From UBA1926 sp036732005 (GTDB lineage: Bacteria > Planctomycetota > Phycisphaerae > Phycisphaerales > UBA1924): a stretch of DNA of 64,000 nucleotides. Position numbers and translations under genes: made by a program. The stretch covers positions 62,001 to 126,000 of the forward strand of contig DAINDF010000007.1 of NCBI GenBank assembly GCA_036732005.1, in the 5' to 3' direction. A model generated the notes under the pieces. It had not been told where the DNA came from and did no database searches. It was given only the letters and a program-made list of their open reading frames with translations. Shown here piece by piece: positions 7,048 through 16,135 of the stretch (position 1 is the stretch's first letter; each line of letters opens with the position of its first letter).

Positions 7048-9237
7048 ATGGAGTTACACGCCAAAACGAGCCCCGGTTCCCTCCCTTGCCCGGCCGACGC
7101 GGTTCGACGACTTCCGCCCCTTCTACGCTTCGCCGCGCTCCGTGATACGATCGATTTATGTTCAGATGCCGAACTTGAACCAATCCTTCTGCTGCTGCTC
7201 GAACTTGCGTCAACCGCTTGCCTATCCAATCAAAATACGATCAAACCTCCCGGGGCCCGCCTCGTCCGCCTCCTCCGTGAGCCCCGCGAACGCGAGGCGC
7301 GCCGCGCCGCGCTCGCCGCCCAGCGGCTCCTTCTCGCCAATTGGCATCGCCTCACCGGGCCGTCGCGGGGCCTCGCCAGGGCGATCCCGGGCGTCGACTG
7401 GCTCGCCCTGGCCGCCGAGACGATCCGCACCGGCCCCAACGCCGCCCCGGGTGTGCTCGCGTTCGCCGAAACCGCCGGCCCCGCGACGCTCCTCCCCGAC
7501 CTCGCCCCACTTCTCGCCCACCCCGATCGACGCACCGCCGACCACGCTGAACGCCTCCTGATCCGCGCCGCCCTCCGCTCGATCCCGACTCCGCTCCCCG
7601 ACCGGCCCGCCTCGCTCGCGTCTGTTGAACCCGGGCTCGGACCGGGCCCCCTGCCCCCGCTTGTTGAGGCGCTTGCAGTCGCCCTGGACACGCACGCCTC
7701 CCACGAACGCTCGGGGCCCATCCTGGCCGCCCTGCTCCTGCTCGACCGCCCGGCCGGGACACCGGGGTGGTCCGACCTCGAACCGATCCGCGCAAGGCTC
7801 GGCGAGGCACGCCACCCCGCCTTCGCCACGGCCCGCCGCCTCCTCCGCCGCGACGAGGCGCCGGCGATGCGCCGCCTTGCGTGGCGTCTGCTCACCCCGG
7901 GCCCCCTCGCCATGGCGGCCCTCGAGCGCGTCGCCCGCGCCGCCTCGACCGCCGAGCACGAGGCCCTGCTCGCCCACGCCCATCTCATCCTCAACCCGCG
8001 CCGAGCCGGCCTGACCGCCCACCTCGTCACTGCCTCGGGCAAGAACGATCGCGCCTCCCCCCTGCCCACCTCTCCCGCCCGCCTGTCCACCACGGCCCGC
8101 CGCGGGCTCGCCGTCCTTCTCCCCCACCTCAACGCCGACCCGGATCTCCGCGCCCGCCTTCATGTCGAGGCCCTCGTCGACCCCGACGAGCGCACGCGCC
8201 TCGCCCATGCCCGGCGTGCCGGCGGGCCCGAACTCTCCGATTTCTGCCTCGACCCCTCCCCCGAGATCGCCGCGTTCGCCGCGAGGCGGTGGTCGCTCGC
8301 GGGCGTTGGGGACACACGCCACCTCGCCGCGCCGCCGCCCACCCACGCCCGCCTCGCCGCCGCCCTCGACCGCAGCCCGCACGCCGCCGTTCGAGCCATC
8401 GCGGCCGAGGAACCGGGCGCCCCCTCGCCCCGCGGCGTCACCGCCCGCCTGCACGCCCTCGCCCGGCGCGACCACGACCGGCGCGCCCTCGCCGACCAGT
8501 GGCTCGACGCCGCGCGGTCCGGGGCCCCCGCCGATCGCGTCGCCGCGATTGTCAACGCCCGCCGCTACCAGCTCCTCGCGGGCTGGCACGACCCGCTCGC
8601 CGAGCTGCTCATCCCGGATGTCTCCGAGGGCGCCGCACGGGTCGCCGCCACGGCGGCATCGGCGCTGGGAGACCTCCCGGGCGAGGTGCCGCCGGCCGCG
8701 CTCGAATCCGCCTTCCGCCACCCCGACCCGCGTGTCCGCGCCAACGCGATCGAATCCGCCGAGCGGCTCGCCCATCGCGCCCAGGCACCGACCGGCCTCC
8801 ACGACCGCCTCCTCGAATTCAAGACCAGCGCCGCCCACCGCGCCCGGGCCAACGCCCTCCGCGCCCTCGCCCGGCGCGACGATCCCCGCCGCCCGGCCCT
8901 CGACCCGGTCGCCGAAGAACTCGACCGACTCCTCACCGACGACCGCGTCACCCACCGACTCGCCGGTGTCTGGCTCGCTGAACGCCTCCTCTGCCTCAAC
9001 ACCAACCCCGCCCGCGACCCGACCTGGCAACGCCTCACCCGCCGCGTCGCGCAGGTCGCCCGAAACGAGGCCGACCCGCACATCAAGGAACGCGCCCGCC
9101 GCTGCTCGCGCCGCCTGCTCGCCGAGCTCTCGCGCCCCGTCGCGCTCAACGCCCCACGCCCCGCCGCCGAAGACCCCGCCCTCGGCCGCGCCCGCGAACG
9201 ATTCGCCCAGTTTGCCCGCGCCGGAGGCGACGCATGA
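7048..9237 (+). CDS. HEAT-repeat-like protein, function unknown
   Basis: Long Ala/Leu/Arg-rich protein (729 residues from this start) made of short amphipathic helices with recurring 'D(P/D)R..RA.A..AL' patterns, as in HEAT or PBS-lyase-type solenoids. These form scaffolds for protein-protein contacts. No catalytic motif is visible. The start is uncertain: ATG 7048 has no clear ribosome binding site, and in-frame starts occur further upstream (6730 and about 6940) in a region without typical codon use. Bases about 7140-7250 are noticeably less GC-rich than the rest. The stop overlaps the next start (ATGA), so the two are translationally coupled. The long antisense reading frame through this gene is a GC-bias artefact. 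Confidence 0.65.
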   Translation: MELHAKTSPGSLPCPADAVRRLPPLLRFAALRDTIDLCSDAELEPILLLLLELASTACLSNQNTIKPPGARLVRLLREPREREARRAALAAQRLLLANWHRLTGPSRGLARAIPGVDWLALAAETIRTGPNAAPGVLAFAETAGPATLLPDLAPLLAHPDRRTADHAERLLIRAALRSIPTPLPDRPASLASVEPGLGPGPLPPLVEALAVALDTHASHERSGPILAALLLLDRPAGTPGWSDLEPIRARLGEARHPAFATARRLLRRDEAPAMRRLAWRLLTPGPLAMAALERVARAASTAEHEALLAHAHLILNPRRAGLTAHLVTASGKNDRASPLPTSPARLSTTARRGLAVLLPHLNADPDLRARLHVEALVDPDERTRLAHARRAGGPELSDFCLDPSPEIAAFAARRWSLAGVGDTRHLAAPPPTHARLAAALDRSPHAAVRAIAAEEPGAPSPRGVTARLHALARRDHDRRALADQWLDAARSGAPADRVAAIVNARRYQLLAGWHDPLAELLIPDVSEGAARVAATAASALGDLPGEVPPAALESAFRHPDPRVRANAIESAERLAHRAQAPTGLHDRLLEFKTSAAHRARANALRALARRDDPRRPALDPVAEELDRLLTDDRVTHRLAGVWLAERLLCLNTNPARDPTWQRLTRRVAQVARNEADPHIKERARRCSRRLLAELSRPVALNAPRPAAEDPALGRARERFAQFARAGGDA

Positions 9238-9620
9238 CCGCCATGCGGCCCATCGAACTTGTCAAGGCCCCGCCACCCGACGCCCCCACGCCGTGGCCTA
9301 TCACCAACTGGTGGATCCTCGCCCCGATCGTCGTCCTCGGCACCCTCGCGATCGCGGCCGTCCAGGTCCGGCACGCCCGCCTCCGCCGACTCACCGATTC
9401 CGAGCGGGCCGCGCGCCGCCTCGCCTCGCTCCTCCGCCTCCCCTCCCGGTTCCGCCTCATCAACCGGGACCTCGCCGCCGCCCACGGCTCGGCCTCGCCC
9501 GCCGCCCTGCTCCTGAGCGACCACGCCACGCGACAGGCCGCCCAGAGACTCAACCCCAGGCCGGGCTCCGCCCAGTCGAAGGTGCTCAACGAATGGCTCG
9601 CCGCGCGCGGCCTCGCGTAA
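9234..9620 (+). CDS. Small single-pass membrane protein
   Basis: 128 residues. A Pro-rich N-terminus is followed by one hydrophobic segment ('WWILAPIVVLGTLAIAAV', about residues 25-43) and a basic cytoplasmic-type tail ('LRRLTDSERAARRL'). The layout resembles the small DUF4381-type membrane proteins of MoxR/VWA-type operons, but I cannot confirm that family. It starts in the stop codon of the HEAT-repeat gene (ATGA), so the two products probably act together, the membrane protein perhaps anchoring the solenoid. Confidence 0.72.
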   Translation: MTAMRPIELVKAPPPDAPTPWPITNWWILAPIVVLGTLAIAAVQVRHARLRRLTDSERAARRLASLLRLPSRFRLINRDLAAAHGSASPAALLLSDHATRQAAQRLNPRPGSAQSKVLNEWLAARGLA

Positions 9621-9638
9621 CCACAAAACCCCGCCCGC

Positions 9639-10571
9639 TCAATCCGTCGGGGGCTGCGACGCCCCGCACGACAGCGGCGTCTCACCCCGAAGCCGCAGCG
9701 CGATGTCCGCCACGATGCGGCGATTCGCCGACACCGTGAAGTGGCTGCACACCACCGACCCACGCGTCCAGTGCATCCCCTCGCCCGGCGGCGCCGTTCG
9801 CGTCGCGCCCACCCAGGTGTCGTTCAGCACGGCGTACGGATACACCTCGAGCGGGTCCCGGGCCCAGGATCGGTCCAGCGATTCGAGGAAGGGCGACCCC
9901 GCCCGCATCTCGCGGGCGGCCTGATCGGGCCGGATCCACTCCGCGAGGCGTGCCCCACGGTGCGGGCTCGCCAGCGTGAAGAGCCGGGCGACGCGGAGCC
10001 GCCGACCACCATCGCCCCGGTCCGCCGCCGCCCGCCGGGCGACCAGCCCCCCCATGGAGATCGCCACGACATCGACCTCACGCGTCCACCGGGCATCGTC
10101 CGAACCAAACGCCCGGTCGACGCGGTCGAGCGTGATCGCGACCGCGTCGTCGATGCGTCCCCGCAGCGTGTACGCCACGCTGAGAAACGAAGCCCTGTCC
10201 CGCGAGGTGAGCGAACAAAGGTCGTCGCGCAACGCCGACGCCATCACGGGCCACGACTTGTACCCGCTCAGCACCACCACCGGACGCCGAAGCGCCGCGG
10301 GCTCGGACCGCATCCGCCGCCAGACCCGGTCGAGTTGAGCCCTCGAAGGATCGAACGCCGGGTTCGCCCGGCCCGTGGGCAGCCACTCACTCAGCGCCAC
10401 AAGCGGCGCCGTGGCCGCCACATTGACCCCGAACAACGCGTGATGGGCGATCGTCGCCAGCAACACCCCACACCCCGCCTCTCCCCAACGCAACCGAATC
10501 CCGGGCCGACTGAACACACATCGGGCCACACTCGGCAATGATTGCCGCGGCACCGCCAAGGAGCGCCCCAT
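9639..10571 (-). CDS. Alpha/beta-hydrolase, lipase/PGAP1-like
   Basis: Predicted serine hydrolase (310 residues if the ATG at 10571 is used). It has 'VVVLSGYKSWP' (strand 3/oxyanion region), the nucleophile elbow 'VVAISMGGLVARR' (Ser in A-x-S-M-G-G, an Ala variant of GxSxG) and 'TLASPHRGARLAEW', typical of lipase or PGAP1-like enzymes. The final His is probably in 'CSHFTVS'. A hydrophobic stretch near the N-terminus ('VLLATIAHHALFGVNVAA') could be a signal anchor. The ATG at 10571 overlaps the start codon of the divergent neighbour, leaving no promoter space; an in-frame GTG at 10466 just before the hydrophobic segment is an attractive alternative. Substrate unknown. Confidence 0.75.
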   Translation of the reverse strand: MGRSLAVPRQSLPSVARCVFSRPGIRLRWGEAGCGVLLATIAHHALFGVNVAATAPLVALSEWLPTGRANPAFDPSRAQLDRVWRRMRSEPAALRRPVVVLSGYKSWPVMASALRDDLCSLTSRDRASFLSVAYTLRGRIDDAVAITLDRVDRAFGSDDARWTREVDVVAISMGGLVARRAAADRGDGGRRLRVARLFTLASPHRGARLAEWIRPDQAAREMRAGSPFLESLDRSWARDPLEVYPYAVLNDTWVGATRTAPPGEGMHWTRGSVVCSHFTVSANRRIVADIALRLRGETPLSCGASQPPTD

Positions 10572-11859
10572 GATGACCCGGCTTCTCATCCTCGCCGCCT
10601 CGGTCGCCCTCGCACCCGTCGCGACCGCGGCGGATCCCTACATCCGGATCGCCGAGGAAGACGACGCCGTCGCGCTCCAGATCGCGCTCCGCACGCTTGA
10701 ACGCGGGCCGGACGAGCCCCGCATCACCCTCGTCGGCGTCGCCCATGTCGCCGACCGGGCCTACTACGACGAACTCCAGGCCCACCTCGACAGCCACGAC
10801 CTCGTCCTCTTCGAGGGCGTCGGCCCGCTCTGGGCCCGCCTGCCCCACGACGCCTCCGATGCCGACCGCGCCCGGGCCACCCGGGCCCGACTCCGCGCCC
10901 TCGCTGTCGAGATCGAAGCCAGACGCCGCGACCATCTCACGACCGAGTCGATCGACGACCTCCTCGACGAACGCACCGGCTACGACGCCCGCCTGCTCCG
11001 CCAGGCCTCCGTCGACGCCTGGTCCCGCCCCTTCATCCAGTCCCGCTCCCCGGACGGCTCGCTCAGCCTGCGGAGCCTCGGCGCCGACAACGCCCCGGGC
11101 GGAACCGGCCCCGCACGCGATCTCTCCAGCGGCGACCTCGCCCCCCTCACCGACGAGGAACTCGAACACGCCGAAGGGATCCAGGCCACCCTCGCCAAGG
11201 CGGCCGGCCTGGTCTTCCAACTCACCGCCATCGACTACGACAAGCCCCACTGGCGCAACAGCGACACCACCGCCGAGGCCCTCTCGTTCGCCCTCGCGGG
11301 CCTCGACCCCGCCGACGCACGCCCCGGCAGCGGCGAACCCGCGGCAGGCGGCGGGGGTGACCCGCTCATGCAGACCCTCCGCGGCGAGGGCGCGTTCGGG
11401 CGGCTGGCCGGCGGCATGCTCAGGCTCATGGGCTCGAGCCCGCGCTCCAGCGCATTCCTCCGCTTGATGCTCGTTGAGACGCTCGCCCGTGCCGACGATC
11501 TCATGGACGCCGCACAGGGAATGGGCGTCAAGGGCCTCGACCGGATGATGCAGGTCCTGCTCACGCAGCGGAACGCCGTCGTCCTCGCCGATCTCGAGCG
11601 AGCGCTCCAAGAGGACGCGGGCGACGATCCGAACAGGACCATCGCCGTCTTCTACGGCGCCGCCCACCTCCCCGAAATGGAAGAAAATCTCGTCGCGATC
11701 GGATTTCGGCCCACCGCGACGGCATGGCTCGACGCCATCCGCGTCGCCCCCGACGAGACCGGCGTCTCAAGGGACCAGATCTCCCAGGCCCGCGCCATGA
11801 TCGCCCGCATGCTCTCCGTTCAGGCCGCCCCGCCCAACGACCGCCCTACGCCGCCGTGA
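10570..11859 (+). CDS. TraB/GumN-like protein, exported
   Basis: 429 residues with an N-terminal signal peptide ('LLILAASVALAPVATAA', cleavage about residue 20). The family signature is visible as 'ITLVGVAHVADRAYYDEL', 'DLVLFEGVGPLW' and a late 'AVFYGAAHLPEMEENL'. These match the paired G-x-x-H and E motifs of the TraB/PrgY/GumN (Tiki-like) group, whose better-known members are proposed metallopeptidases. Direct function here is unknown. The start has AAGGAGC upstream; a second in-frame ATG follows immediately. The 3' end overlaps the convergent acyltransferase gene by 14 nt. Confidence 0.8.
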   Translation: MMTRLLILAASVALAPVATAADPYIRIAEEDDAVALQIALRTLERGPDEPRITLVGVAHVADRAYYDELQAHLDSHDLVLFEGVGPLWARLPHDASDADRARATRARLRALAVEIEARRRDHLTTESIDDLLDERTGYDARLLRQASVDAWSRPFIQSRSPDGSLSLRSLGADNAPGGTGPARDLSSGDLAPLTDEELEHAEGIQATLAKAAGLVFQLTAIDYDKPHWRNSDTTAEALSFALAGLDPADARPGSGEPAAGGGGDPLMQTLRGEGAFGRLAGGMLRLMGSSPRSSAFLRLMLVETLARADDLMDAAQGMGVKGLDRMMQVLLTQRNAVVLADLERALQEDAGDDPNRTIAVFYGAAHLPEMEENLVAIGFRPTATAWLDAIRVAPDETGVSRDQISQARAMIARMLSVQAAPPNDRPTPP

Positions 11860-12613
11860 CCGGCCTGCCCATCTTGCCCGACCCCGCCTCGGGCTCGAGC
11901 GCCGGCGCATGCTCGTTCGCCGCCCAGCCCGTGTAGTTCAGGAATCGTCGACGAAGATCCTCGGCGATCTCCGCCGACGAAAGAGGCGAATCGGCGTAGT
12001 CCACCACCTCGCGGAAGTGCACCACCGATCGGCTCGCCCGCCACAAACTCGACCACGCCGGGTCCACCTGGGGCGTCCCCTCGATCGTGACCGTCAGCAC
12101 CCGCGCCCCGCTCTTGCGCACCAGCATCCCGATCCCCGGCATGAACGGGAGCACCTGCCTCGGCGGACGCTCGAGCGCCCCCTCCGGGAAGATCCCGATC
12201 ACCCCGCCCGAGGCAAGGTGCCTTAGCGCCACCCGCATCCCGGACGAATCGCGCGTCGCCCGATCCACGAAGATGACCTCCCACCACCGCCAGAACCACT
12301 CGAGCCGCGCCTCGCGCATGTCCTGGGCCATCACCCACCGGATGAAGAACGGGCACGCCGCCTGCACCAAGATCGGGTCCACCCCGGCGGTGTGATTGCA
12401 CGCCACGATCAACGGGCCGCACCCGCCCGCCCCGGGGATCCGCTTCCGCCCCCGAATACGGAGCGCATGCATCGCACCGACATAGACCCGGCCGGCCAGA
12501 AACGCGAAACCACTCTCAAAATCGCCCCGCGGGTTGCCAAAAATGGCGCGACCAACCCACCCAAACAAGGGAAGGGCGACCACAACCAGAATGGCGACAA
12601 GCAGGGTCGTCAC
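11846..12613 (-). CDS. PlsC-type 1-acylglycerol-phosphate acyltransferase family
   Basis: 255-residue membrane-associated acyltransferase, probably in phospholipid synthesis (lysophosphatidate to phosphatidate or a related transfer). The N-terminus has a hydrophobic segment (about 2-25). The catalytic block I is 'CNHTAGVDP' (H-x4-D) and block III is 'GIFPEGALER'. Family length is about 240-260 residues, so it looks complete. Translation starts at GTG. It is divergent from rarA, with about 160 nt between the starts. Acyl-donor specificity is not visible. Confidence 0.88.
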   Translation of the reverse strand: MTTLLVAILVVVALPLFGWVGRAIFGNPRGDFESGFAFLAGRVYVGAMHALRIRGRKRIPGAGGCGPLIVACNHTAGVDPILVQAACPFFIRWVMAQDMREARLEWFWRWWEVIFVDRATRDSSGMRVALRHLASGGVIGIFPEGALERPPRQVLPFMPGIGMLVRKSGARVLTVTIEGTPQVDPAWSSLWRASRSVVHFREVVDYADSPLSSAEIAEDLRRRFLNYTGWAANEHAPALEPEAGSGKMGRPVTAA

Positions 12614-12771
12614 GGCTCAAGAATGTTAGCGGTCGCAAATCTGTTTGTCGGTTCTCGGGCCCGGGTTCCGTCGCCATCGACCGCTTTTCGTGCAGATTTC
12701 CGCGAGGCACCACAGGACCGATCCGAGCGAATATCGAACACCCCGTCCGGCCGCACGGATACAGTGTCCGG

Positions 12772-14133
12772 ATGACCGACCTCTGGGCAGCCCGCCGCGA
12801 GGACGCCAGGCGGGGCGTCGAACCCCTCGCCGTGCGCATGCGCCCGCGCTCCCTCGACGAGGTCGTCGGGCAGACCCACCTGCTCGGGCCGGGCAAGCTC
12901 CTCCGGCGCATGATCCAGGCCGACGCGATCATGAGCCTCATCCTGCACGGCCCACCCGGAACCGGGAAGACCTCCCTCGCCGAGGTGATCGCCCGGGCGA
13001 CGAACCGCCGGTTCGTCCGCGAGAACGCCGCGAGTGTGGGCGTGAAGCGGATCCGCGAACTGATCGAGGAGGCCGACAGGAATTTGGGGGACACCGGGCG
13101 CCGGACGATTCTCTTCCTCGACGAGATCCACCGGTTCACCAAGAGCCAGCAGGATGTGCTCCTCGGCGATGTCGAGCGCGGGCTGATCACGCTGATCGGG
13201 GCGACGACGGAGAACCCGCTGTTCAGCGTGAACAGTGCGCTCATCTCGCGATCAACGCTCTTCCGCCTCGAACCGCTCACCGAGCAGGAGATCGTCGAGA
13301 CGCTCCGGCGGGCGATCCGCGATCCAGACCGCGGGTACGGTGGGCGGGGGCTGGAGGTGACCGACGGGGCGCTGCGCGTCTGGGCGCTCAAGAGCGAGGG
13401 GGACGCCCGGCGCGCGCTGACCGCCCTCGAGATCGCGGTCCTATCCAGTTCCGAACAGGGGGCGGGCCCGGCGCCCGTGATCGATGAGGCGATCGCCGAG
13501 GCCTCGATCCAGCAGAAGGTCGCGTGCTACGGCGACGACGGGCATTACGACGCCGCCAGCGCCATGATCAAGTCCGTGCGCGGGAGCGACCCCGACGCGG
13601 CGGTCTACTGGATCGCGCGGATGCTCGACGCGGGCGAGGACCCGCGGTTCATCGCCCGGCGGCTGGCGATCCTCGCGTCCGAGGATGTCGGCAACGCCGA
13701 CCCGCGCGCGGTCGTCATCGCCCAGGCCTGCTGGGATCTTGTCGAACGCATCGGCATGCCCGAGGCCCGGATCACGCTGGGGCAGTGCGCGACCTACCTC
13801 GCCTGCGCCCCCAAGAGCAACGCGGCCTACCTCGCGATCGACGCCGCGCTGGCCGATGTGCGCGAGGGCCGGGTCATCCCGGTGCCGGTGTACCTGCGGG
13901 ACAAGAACTCCTCCCCGGTGGCCGACGCGACCGGGAAGGGGCAGCGTGTCAAGGGGGCGGCGGAGGAGCCGTACGAGTACAGCCACAACGCCCCGGGCGG
14001 CCTCACCGGGCAGGACTACCTGGGCGTGGACCGGGAGTACTACCGGCCCACCGAGGAGGGCGCCGAGCGCGTGCTGCGCGAACGGCTGGAGGAGGTCCGT
14101 CGGCGGCGCCGGGCCCGACGGGGTGAGCCGTGA
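12772..14133 (+). CDS. rarA: Replication-associated recombination protein A (RarA/MgsA)
   Basis: 453-residue AAA+ ATPase of the clamp-loader clade acting at stalled replication forks. Walker A is 'HGPPGTGKTS' (about 60-69), Walker B is 'ILFLDEIHRF' (about 111-120), followed by 'IGATTENPLFSVNSALISR' with the sensor/arginine-finger region. The C-terminal oligomerisation part contains 'SEDVGNADPRA' and 'YLACAPKSNAAY', characteristic of RarA. ATG at 12772. Its TGA overlaps the GTG of the next gene, so the cyclo-ligase is probably coupled to it. Confidence 0.95.
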   Translation: MTDLWAARREDARRGVEPLAVRMRPRSLDEVVGQTHLLGPGKLLRRMIQADAIMSLILHGPPGTGKTSLAEVIARATNRRFVRENAASVGVKRIRELIEEADRNLGDTGRRTILFLDEIHRFTKSQQDVLLGDVERGLITLIGATTENPLFSVNSALISRSTLFRLEPLTEQEIVETLRRAIRDPDRGYGGRGLEVTDGALRVWALKSEGDARRALTALEIAVLSSSEQGAGPAPVIDEAIAEASIQQKVACYGDDGHYDAASAMIKSVRGSDPDAAVYWIARMLDAGEDPRFIARRLAILASEDVGNADPRAVVIAQACWDLVERIGMPEARITLGQCATYLACAPKSNAAYLAIDAALADVREGRVIPVPVYLRDKNSSPVADATGKGQRVKGAAEEPYEYSHNAPGGLTGQDYLGVDREYYRPTEEGAERVLRERLEEVRRRRRARRGEP

Positions 14134-14711
14134 GCGGCGGGCCCTCGCTCGACGAGCAGAAGCGGTCCCTGCGGGCCGCGATGAAGGCCGGGCTCGCTGG
14201 GATGGCGTCCGACCGGGCCCGCGTGTCCGCGAGAATCGTCGCGCACCTGCTCGCGTCGGACGCGTGGCGGGAGGCGTCGATCGTGCTTGCCTTTCTCGCG
14301 ATGGCGGACGAGCCCGATCTCGACGCGCTCTGGGCCTCGGCGGTCGGCCGCGTCGTGACCGCCCCCGCGATCGACTGGCGTGGCGGCGGGATGACCCCGG
14401 TCGGGATCTCCAGCCCCGATTCAGGGGTCCGCATCCGGTCGCACGGGGTCCGTGAGCCGATCGGCGGGGAGCCGCTGTCTCCGGACCGGCTTGACCTGAT
14501 TCTCGTCCCGGGCCTGGCGTTCGATGCGTCGGGAGGCCGGCTCGGGAGGGGAGGCGGGTACTACGACCGATTCCTGCCCCGGGCGGAACACGCTTGCCGG
14601 ATCGGCGTCTGCTTTGCGCGGCAGGTTGTCGAGCGGGTGCCGGCGGGCGGGGACGACGCCCGGGTCCATATGCTCCTGACCGAGAACGGCTTGCGGGCCT
14701 GCCCGGCATGA
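14130..14711 (+). CDS. 5-formyltetrahydrofolate cyclo-ligase
   Basis: 193-residue enzyme that converts 5-formyl-THF to 5,10-methenyl-THF using ATP. The N-terminal 'EQKRSLRAAMKA' corresponds to the usual 'K..LR......R' opening, and the diagnostic block is 'LVPGLAFDASGGRLGRGGGYYDRFL' in which the glycine-rich 'GRLGRGGGYYDR' (about residues 136-147) binds the nucleotide. It starts with GTG inside the rarA stop (GTGA). Length and motifs fit the family well. Confidence 0.93.
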   Translation: MSGGPSLDEQKRSLRAAMKAGLAGMASDRARVSARIVAHLLASDAWREASIVLAFLAMADEPDLDALWASAVGRVVTAPAIDWRGGGMTPVGISSPDSGVRIRSHGVREPIGGEPLSPDRLDLILVPGLAFDASGGRLGRGGGYYDRFLPRAEHACRIGVCFARQVVERVPAGGDDARVHMLLTENGLRACPA

Positions 14712-14815
14712 GGCGGGCGGGGGGCGGGGGGCCTTGCCGGGGCGGAATCGGCCTGACTCTTGGGCGGAGCCCGGGTCAGCCGATGGATGAATGGACCAGA
14801 CCAGGGAGGGCTTCG

Positions 14816-16135
14816 ATGAGCTTGCCGAGCCAGACCGCGCGGACCAGCCCCGCAGGGCGGCCCTATGTCTACCGTCGCCGGAGTCGGCGGAACCCGCCGC
14901 CGCTGGCGCTGATCGCCGCGACGGGGGCTGCCGTGGTGCTCGGGGGCTTGGGGCTGGTGATCTTCCTGCCGGATTGGGGCGGGCCGTCGGAGGCCAAGGC
15001 CGAGACGACGGCGTCGCAGACGCCGGTCGACCCGCTGCTCGCGTCACCGCTGCCCGCGACGAATCGGGAGCCCCCCGCGCTCGTGATTGAGCAGGGCAAG
15101 CCCCGTGCCCAGCCCGAGACGCGGCGTGAGCCGCAGCCGACGAAGACGGCGGCCGCGGGTCCGGGGACCTCCAACGACCCGGCGGCCGACCCGGGCCTTG
15201 CCCCCCCGCCGCTGGCGTCGAACCGCGGGATGTTGGACGAGGCGTTCGGCGGCGCCGGCGCGGAGACGCCGGCCGAGCCGGTCCGCCGGGCCGACCCGGT
15301 CCGCCCTCCCGAGACCCCCGTGCCCTCGGTGACGAAGGACTCCGCGCCGGTCAGCGCGACGCGCATGCACCTGGACGCGGCGGACGCGCTGCTCAAGCGG
15401 AACGACCGTCTCGCGGCCCGGCAGGCGCTGTGGGACGCGATGAAGGTCCCGGGCCTGGATGAGCTGGAGTTGTCGGTGCTGCGGGGGCGGCTGACCGAGT
15501 TGAACAAGGACCTGGTGTTCGGCCCGAGCCTGATCGCGGGGGACCCCCTGACCGAGGTGTACACGATCAAGGCGGGCGACGCGCTGGCGCGGATCGCGCG
15601 CACACGGGGGCTGAGCACCCACTGGAAGCTGATTCAGCGGGTGAACGGGATCGCGAGCCCCGACCGGATCCGGGTGGGGCAGAAGATCAAGCTGGTCAAG
15701 GGCCCGTTCCACGCGGTCGTAGACAAGAGCGATTTCCGGCTTGACCTGTACGCCGGCGCGACGGAGGAGCCGGATTCGTGGGTTTTCATCCGCTCGTTCG
15801 AGGTCGGGCTGGGCGAGGGCGACTCGACGCCGACGGGGCACTTCATCGTGCGCGCGAACGGGAAGCTCGAGAACCCCGGGTGGGTCAACCCGCGCAACCC
15901 CGCGGAGAAGTACGGCCCCGACGACGCGGGCAACCCGATCGGGGAATTCTGGGTCGGGCTGGACGGGCTGGGCGACTCGGCCGCGTATGCCGGGTACGGG
16001 ATCCACGGCACGATCGACATGGACTCGATCGGGAAGATGCGGTCGATGGGGTGCGTGCGGCTGCGGCCGGACGACATCGCGTTGATCTACGAGTGCCTGG
16101 GCGAGGGGCAGAGCCTGGTGCAGATCAGGCGTTGA
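14816..16135 (+). CDS. LysM domain L,D-transpeptidase (YkuD family)
   Basis: 439-residue cell-wall enzyme. One transmembrane anchor (about 35-55) follows a basic N-terminus; a long Pro/Ala/Thr-rich linker leads to a LysM peptidoglycan-binding module (about 245-294, from 'YTIKAGDALARIARTRG' to 'RVGQKIKLVKG'). A YkuD catalytic domain ends the protein, with 'YGIHGTIDMDSIG' and the active site 'SMGCVRL' (Cys near residue 411). It should form 3-3 crosslinks or attach proteins to peptidoglycan in the periplasm. The start ATG has GGGAGGG 6 nt upstream. Its end overlaps the convergent SDR gene by 11 nt. An L,D-transpeptidase together with murA and murJ supports a peptidoglycan wall in this organism. 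Confidence 0.93.
   Translation: MSLPSQTARTSPAGRPYVYRRRSRRNPPPLALIAATGAAVVLGGLGLVIFLPDWGGPSEAKAETTASQTPVDPLLASPLPATNREPPALVIEQGKPRAQPETRREPQPTKTAAAGPGTSNDPAADPGLAPPPLASNRGMLDEAFGGAGAETPAEPVRRADPVRPPETPVPSVTKDSAPVSATRMHLDAADALLKRNDRLAARQALWDAMKVPGLDELELSVLRGRLTELNKDLVFGPSLIAGDPLTEVYTIKAGDALARIARTRGLSTHWKLIQRVNGIASPDRIRVGQKIKLVKGPFHAVVDKSDFRLDLYAGATEEPDSWVFIRSFEVGLGEGDSTPTGHFIVRANGKLENPGWVNPRNPAEKYGPDDAGNPIGEFWVGLDGLGDSAAYAGYGIHGTIDMDSIGKMRSMGCVRLRPDDIALIYECLGEGQSLVQIRR

Noticed and set aside
7222..9081. A 619-codon open frame antisense to the HEAT-repeat gene
   Set aside because: Very Gly/Ala/Arg/Glu-rich and without domains; long antisense frames are expected at this GC content, and the plus-strand frame has the helical-repeat pattern and a coupled neighbour.
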